18,914 bases of DNA, taken from positions 1-18,914 of the forward strand of contig CAYFXA010000009.1 of assembly GCA_964347135.1 (NCBI GenBank), read 5' to 3'. The notes beneath the pieces are model-generated. The model made no database searches, was not told the origin of the DNA, and saw nothing but the letters and a program-made list of their open reading frames with translations. Source of the stretch: CAYFXA01 sp964347135. GTDB lineage: Bacteria > Patescibacteriota > Microgenomatia > PFEM01 > JAHIFH01. Of the stretch, positions 15,446-18,914 are shown one piece after another. A program made the translations under genes and the position numbers. Every line of letters begins with the position of its first letter. Position 1 is the stretch's first letter.

Positions 15446-16690
15446 ATGAGAACAAACAAAAAGTGGGCGCTGGCTTTTAAATATTGCGGGAAAGGTTGTG
15501 GGACAGACTTTTATTATGGTTATTCTGTTGAACAGACCGTTGGAACAATTGAAGAGGATAACCAATTAAGCAAACTACCCCTTCTTCTTTTTGATGACGA
15601 TAATGAATTAATAAAAAAGTCTTTATCTTTTGATAAAACGATAGTCATTTATCTTTTTAGGAGTGTTTCCAAAAAAGAAGTTTTTAAAGAAGCGACTAAA
15701 TTGAAAGGTAATTCTCGATTTATTTTAGTTGCTGCCGGGACACATCCTTCAGGCGATCCTCAGAAAACCTTAGAATATTTTGATTATGTTGTTGTGGGCG
15801 ATTGTGAGATTGTTATTAGGGATTTAATCAAGAATATTCTTAAAGGAAAAATGTTTCCAGAAATAAAAGGAGTCTGGTATAAGAAAAACAAGAGATTGGT
15901 TAGTGGGGGTAGAGCAGAATTTGTGGACCTTAATAAAATTCCCGCTTTTGCTCCGAAACACGGTTTATTTTCACCAATAGAAATTACTCGAGGGTGTCCT
16001 TATTATTGCCATTTCTGTTCTATTCCCTATATCTATGGAGGTAAGTTGAGACACCGAGATATTGGAGAAATTATTAAATGGGTAAAAATAGCCAAAAAGC
16101 ATAATCGAAGGGTGATAAATTTTTTAACTCCTAATGCTTTTAGTTATGGTTCTCCAGATGGGAAAATAATTAAAAAAGGTAAAATCAGAGAGTTATTAAA
16201 AAGACTAGCGGAAATTAAAGGAGTGACGATTATTTTCGGTAATTACCTTTCCAATATTAGACCAGACTTTATTTCCGAAGAGTTAATGAGTTTGGTAAAA
16301 GAATATACCAAAACAAAAACGGTTCACATTGGTGGCCAATCAGGAAGCGACGGGGTGTTGAAAAGGGTCAATGCCGGCTACACCGTTAATGACGTTAAAA
16401 AAGCAGTCAAGATTATTAAAAAGCTTGGTTTTAATTGCCAAGTAGATATAATTTTTGGATTACCCGAGGAAACGGAAGCAGATCGGAAAAAAACATTAGA
16501 TTTTATTAATTTCTTAATAGACCAAGGTGTGAAACCTAGAATCCACGCTTTTATGCCATTACCTGGGACTCCTTTCTCAAAGAAACCAGCAGGAAAAATT
16601 CCTTTAGAGTATAAAAAGCATTTTAGAGAGCTGGCTCATAACAAAAAAGTGATGCTGCCTTTGGAGTATGAGGAAGCAGCCTGTGCTTAG
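15446..16690 (+). CDS. Radical SAM protein, MJ_1487-like paralogue
   Basis: 414 aa, 24 bases after its paralogue. It shares the same motif order: GTHPSGDP (98-105), VVGDCE (116-121), ITRGCPYYCHFCS with C184-x3-C188-x2-C191, LRHRDIG, TPNAFSYGSPDG, NIRPDF, GGQSGSDGVLKR, FGLPEET and MPLPGTPF. The N-terminus is different, with KYCGKGCGTDFYYGY (12-26) adding two or three extra cysteines. It therefore may bind another cofactor or metal; that is inference. The two paralogues differ widely, so the duplication is old or the second copy came in separately. The -35-like TTGAAG and AT-rich bases before the ATG are too weak to call a promoter; there is no nearby ribosome site. Confidence 0.83.
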   Translation: MRTNKKWALAFKYCGKGCGTDFYYGYSVEQTVGTIEEDNQLSKLPLLLFDDDNELIKKSLSFDKTIVIYLFRSVSKKEVFKEATKLKGNSRFILVAAGTHPSGDPQKTLEYFDYVVVGDCEIVIRDLIKNILKGKMFPEIKGVWYKKNKRLVSGGRAEFVDLNKIPAFAPKHGLFSPIEITRGCPYYCHFCSIPYIYGGKLRHRDIGEIIKWVKIAKKHNRRVINFLTPNAFSYGSPDGKIIKKGKIRELLKRLAEIKGVTIIFGNYLSNIRPDFISEELMSLVKEYTKTKTVHIGGQSGSDGVLKRVNAGYTVNDVKKAVKIIKKLGFNCQVDIIFGLPEETEADRKKTLDFINFLIDQGVKPRIHAFMPLPGTPFSKKPAGKIPLEYKKHFRELAHNKKVMLPLEYEEAACA

Positions 16691-16710
16691 ATTGTTGATT
16701 AAAAAATCTG

Positions 16711-17604
16711 ATGAATAACGAAAAAGGCGAAGTGCCTATTCAAAAACAAGCAGAGACTGATAGGATTCTTCGTTTGTATCTTTTTAGAGAAACACAAAGG
16801 TTTACTCACGGGGTTCATCGTTTCCAACTTGCTGATAACCAAATGGTCACAGCCATTTCCGCCCAAACTTGGTCGGAATTTATTGGTTATCTTTCCCAAA
16901 TCACGGAAGAGGATAAGCTGGTTGTTAGTCCTGAACTAATGACTTTCACTGGTCAACCACTTGAAGAAGTGATGGAGACGCGCAAGACAATCGAGAACCG
17001 CGTTGATGAGGTAGGAAAGAAATCTGAAGAATATCCCCAAACTCTTTTTTTATTAGGCACTCCCACTTTTCCAGAAAAAGGGAAACCAAGAAATAGTGTT
17101 GCTTTTATTCAGAATGGAACCATAGTTGGCCAAGCAAATAAAAGGTCTGGTGGTAGCGCTGCTGAATACGAGAATTTTGATTTAGTGACAGAGGAACCAG
17201 CGGTATTAGTTCCTGAAACAGGCATAGGTCTTTTGATTTGTGCTGATTTGTCAAGCCTTTCAATTTTAGAGTCACCAAGAGCTGAGGAAATCCTTCGACG
17301 GATCGGAAGAGTTAACATGATTGGGGCCAATCCAGCTAACTTTATTCATCCTGAAGCCAAAAGTTTATTAGTCATTAGCTGTTGGGGAGTAGGCGGTAGG
17401 CGACGACTTATAAAACCTGGAAAAGCTGATGAGTATTATTTGGTTCAATTAAGGGGCCCTGTTGATAAGGTAATGAAGACGTTTCCTCAAATCAAAGAAG
17501 TTTTAAATGTTGACCGCATCCCACTCATGGCAGAAAAAGATTTGCCTTATACTCCTACTCACCCTTTTAATGCTTTTTATAAGAGAAAAACAACCCAGTC
17601 CTAA
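16711..17604 (+). CDS. Nitrilase-superfamily (carbon-nitrogen hydrolase) protein, divergent
   Basis: 297 aa. The Glu-Lys-Cys catalytic triad of the superfamily can be placed: E75 in VVSPELM, K144 in QANKRS, and C177 in GIGLLICADLSS, with an extra Glu near 152. The FLLGTPTF strand and the NSVAFIQNGTIVGQANK segment match the usual fold order. The sequence beyond these points is divergent, and the substrate (amide, nitrile or acyl transfer) cannot be told. The sequence NPANF replaces the usual stretch after the Cys. It starts 20 bases after the second radical SAM gene and ends the operon; the shared run suggests a linked pathway, for example amide chemistry on a radical SAM product, which is speculative. 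Confidence 0.75.
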   Translation: MNNEKGEVPIQKQAETDRILRLYLFRETQRFTHGVHRFQLADNQMVTAISAQTWSEFIGYLSQITEEDKLVVSPELMTFTGQPLEEVMETRKTIENRVDEVGKKSEEYPQTLFLLGTPTFPEKGKPRNSVAFIQNGTIVGQANKRSGGSAAEYENFDLVTEEPAVLVPETGIGLLICADLSSLSILESPRAEEILRRIGRVNMIGANPANFIHPEAKSLLVISCWGVGGRRRLIKPGKADEYYLVQLRGPVDKVMKTFPQIKEVLNVDRIPLMAEKDLPYTPTHPFNAFYKRKTTQS

Positions 17605-17656
17605 ATTTTCACGCAAAAATTATTAACTTTAAAAAAATCTTCTGTGGATAACTGTG

Positions 17657-17682
17657 AAAAGACTTTCTAAATCTTTTTATTT
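17657..17682 (+). terminator. Possible weak terminator after the chaperone-radical SAM operon
   Basis: AAAAGA (17657-17662) and TCTTTT (17672-17677) form a short stem with a 9-base loop, followed by a T-rich stretch. With only one G-C pair this is weak; it is the only candidate near the end of the long + strand operon and before the convergent minus-strand ORF. Confidence 0.22.
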
Positions 17683-17859
17683 TCTTTCAGCCTGCCCCCC
17701 AGGTAAATCAACTGAGGCATTTGGTTCCCTTGCCCTTTCAGAACCATTTGCTTGAGTTGCTTCTCTTCTTTTTGCCTCTTGCCTTTCCATTTCTTCCAGG
17801 GTTCCTTTTCAGGTATTCATAATTATCGCGGCAGGACCTCTGGGAATATCCTCTTTCAT
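17677..17859 (-). pseudogene. 60-codon small ORF interrupted by one in-frame TGA
   Basis: On the minus strand, ATG at 17859 is preceded by TAAGGAAA, a fair ribosome site. Sixteen codons (MKEDIPRGPAAIIMNT) lead to TGA at 17811-17809. The same frame then continues for 43 codons, beginning KGTLEEMERQEAKRREAT, to TAA at 17679. The continuation is charged and protein-like, so the TGA most simply is a recent nonsense change (TGG to TGA is one step). Alternatives: a 16-aa peptide, a restart at the ATG in EEMERQ, or UGA readthrough. The neighbouring long genes use TGG for Trp and none needs UGA read as sense, so a genome-wide recoding is not supported. It lies 46 bases downstream of the 87-aa gene, same strand. 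The family is not recognised. Confidence 0.4.
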
Positions 17860-17905
17860 TTTCCTTAAAAATAATTAATAATCCTTGACCTTTATAACAC
17901 CCAAA

Positions 17906-18169
17906 CTATTTTTTGTAAATAGTCTTCTGTTTTATTTTGGAGAAAATTATTCCCGCAACACCGCCAACTAAACCAAGAAGTAAGGGCAAAAGAAAACCAA
18001 CAGAAAGAACAGAACCACTGGCTAAAGGATAATCCACTGGTAAACCCAGTTCTTGTCTAAACTGAATTTTGAATAAAGCCTCTTGTTTAAGAAAATTTGG
18101 AAAAAGAAATTGGAAAAAAACACCGAGTATTATCCCCACAAACACACCAATAACAGCAGTCTTTTTCAT
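17906..18169 (-). CDS. Small two-TM membrane protein of unknown function
   Basis: 87 aa. Two hydrophobic helices (about residues 5-23 and 53-77) flank a loop with KIQFRQELGLPVDYPLA; a Lys-rich C-terminus (KIKQKTIYKK) would face the cytoplasm, as would the KK at the N-terminus. I recognise no family. The ATG at 18169 is eight bases after a TAGAAT box with extended TG, consistent with its own near-leaderless transcript. It is divergent from the secreted-protein gene at 18267 and may be followed by the small interrupted ORF. Confidence 0.65.
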   Translation of the reverse strand: MKKTAVIGVFVGIILGVFFQFLFPNFLKQEALFKIQFRQELGLPVDYPLASGSVLSVGFLLPLLLGLVGGVAGIIFSKIKQKTIYKK

Positions 18170-18177
18170 TCAAATAC

Positions 18178-18186
18178 ATTCTACCA
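18178..18186 (-). promoter_or_regulatory. Extended -10 promoter of the 87-aa gene
   Basis: Minus strand TGG-TAGAAT: an extended -10 (TGn) with -10 TAGAAT at 18183-18178. No good -35 box is seen 17 bases upstream. The ATG follows after eight bases, with no Shine-Dalgarno. Confidence 0.5.
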
Positions 18187-18229
18187 CAAACAATGACTAC
18201 TAATTTTTTAACAAAATCCCCAAAACTGA

Positions 18230-18258
18230 TTGTCAGAAAAATGAAGGGATGATAAAAT
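18230..18258 (+). promoter_or_regulatory. Promoter TTGTCA-17-TAAAAT before the last gene
   Basis: -35 TTGTCA (18230-18235), a 17-base spacer, and -10 TAAAAT (18253-18258), each one mismatch from consensus. The ATG at 18267 is eight bases downstream, so the mRNA would be leaderless or nearly so. Confidence 0.7.
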
Positions 18259-18266
18259 TAGATTTA

Positions 18267-18914
18267 ATGAGAAAAACAATCTTTTTCCTAACCTTTTTAT
18301 TATTTTTATTAATTCCAGGAAAAGTCCTAGCTCATCAACCAAGAATTGTTTCTCAAGATGTGGTTCAGGTTCAGAATCCGGAAATCTCCCAAGCTTTTTA
18401 CGGTGAACTTAAAGGCAGGTCAGTTTCTTTTGAAATTAACTCCAATGAAACTTTTACGCTTTATCTTAATCTTTTAGTGCCTGATTTGCCGGGGATTGAA
18501 AAAGATGTTTCTGCCAAAGTTTATTCTGAGGAGAAGGAAATCTTTTTTCTAGATGGAAGCAACTTCAACTGGACTCATTTTTATGAAGAGTTTGCCGGTG
18601 ATAATTATTTTAAGGGCCCAGAGATAAGAGAAGAGGTAAAACAAGGGAAATATATTGTTGAAGTTTTTAGTTCTGATAATCAAGGAAAATATGTTTTGGC
18701 AGTGGGCGAGAAGGAAGAATTTCCTTTGAATGAGACAGCGAAAACCCTTTTGCTTTTGCCCCAGCTAAAAAAGAATTTCTTTAACAAATCACCTTTAACC
18801 GCCTTTTTTAATTTGATTGGCTTGTTTTTACTTATTCCTCTTTTGGTTCTTTTAGCTCTTAGCCTAACTGCTTTTTTCCTTATAAGAAAAAAAAGAAAGA
18901 AAAAAGAAAAGAAA
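18267..18914 (+). CDS. Secreted protein with C-terminal TM anchor, unknown; 3' end not in window
   Basis: Open from ATG 18267 to the window end (216 codons, no stop). It begins with a clear signal peptide: MRKTIFFLTFLLFLLIPG, then VLA and probable cleavage before HQPRI (residue 23). The ectodomain of about 150 residues has an AFYGELKGRSVSFEINS segment (about 44-60) and LYLNLLVPDLPGIEKDV, suggesting a beta-sandwich. One TM helix (about 175-205) and a strongly basic tail of Lys/Arg follow, so the protein is probably almost complete. It is type I in topology, displayed outside. I do not recognise the family. Absence of a ribosome site and the promoter eight bases upstream argue for a leaderless start at this ATG. 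Confidence 0.8.
   Translation, partial: MRKTIFFLTFLLFLLIPGKVLAHQPRIVSQDVVQVQNPEISQAFYGELKGRSVSFEINSNETFTLYLNLLVPDLPGIEKDVSAKVYSEEKEIFFLDGSNFNWTHFYEEFAGDNYFKGPEIREEVKQGKYIVEVFSSDNQGKYVLAVGEKEEFPLNETAKTLLLLPQLKKNFFNKSPLTAFFNLIGLFLLIPLLVLLALSLTAFFLIRKKRKKKEKK

Larger units (their letters stand above)
17605..17905. other. Intergenic stretch between convergent genes
   Basis: Of these 301 bases, 17677-17859 hold the TGA-interrupted small ORF. The rest is AT-rich: a single consensus-like DnaA box TGTGGATAA at 17643-17651, a weak AT stem at 17657-17677, and an AT-rich spacer at 17860-17905. I see no RNA gene, repeat or attachment site. Confidence 0.5.

Noticed and set aside
17643..17651. DnaA box TGTGGATAA as a sign of a replication origin (and TTATCCACC at 7283-7291)
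   Set aside because: Single isolated boxes, with no cluster, no dnaA/dnaN and no AT-rich unwinding region; expected by chance in AT-rich DNA.

Overview
The window looks like a piece of a small-genome, single-membrane-type bacterium of the Candidate Phyla Radiation (Patescibacteria, most likely the Microgenomates side). This placement is inference. It rests on the AT-rich, tightly packed genes, reduced-length HrcA and GrpE, PilN/PilO without PilP or PilQ nearby, secreted proteins with an N-terminal membrane anchor followed by a fibronectin-like or Cys-rich ectodomain, and gene families more familiar from archaea (a DRG-type GTPase and MJ_1487-like radical SAM proteins). No rRNA, tRNA, insertion sequence, CRISPR array or phage gene was seen.

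Left part (1-7609). A 5'-truncated membrane glycosyltransferase gene on the + strand fuses a Gpi18/DUF2029-like half to a protein O-mannosyltransferase (PMT/GT39) half. It meets, stop to stop with one base between, a minus-strand run transcribed toward it: rpsT (S20), pilN-like, pilO-like, a 107-aa acidic single-pass protein, a fibronectin type III/Ig-like surface protein, a Cys-rich membrane-anchored protein, and a second Cys-rich protein with four tandem 44-aa eight-cysteine modules. From pilN on, genes overlap or are 1-20 bases apart. Two of the surface proteins end in similar LPEAG/VPDSG plus hydrophobic tails, resembling cell-wall sorting signals. I read this as a type IV pilus alignment subcomplex coupled to a surface adhesin set, possibly O-mannosylated by the neighbour.

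Middle part (7610-10253). Divergent, interlocked promoters drive rpsT (-) and murJ (+). MurJ (lipid II flippase) overlaps by ATGA a compact DRG-family GTPase with an HTH-like N-terminus, G domain and TGS domain, but apparently without the S5D2L insert.

Right part (10216-17604). A TTGACA-17-TATAAA promoter overlapped by a CIRCE operator precedes hrcA-grpE-dnaK-dnaJ. DnaJ lacks its zinc-finger region. The cistron continues without a visible terminator into two tandem paralogous radical SAM proteins of MJ_1487 type and a divergent nitrilase-superfamily protein. Heat-shock control may therefore reach an uncharacterised radical SAM/amidase module.

Far right (17605-18914). A roughly 300-base stretch holds a 60-codon minus-strand small ORF interrupted by one in-frame TGA. 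It is followed by a two-TM small protein (-) and, divergent from it, a secreted C-terminally anchored protein that runs to the window end. Four genes (murJ, hrcA, the 87-aa gene and the last gene) have -10 boxes only 8-10 bases before the start codon, which points to leaderless or near-leaderless mRNAs.
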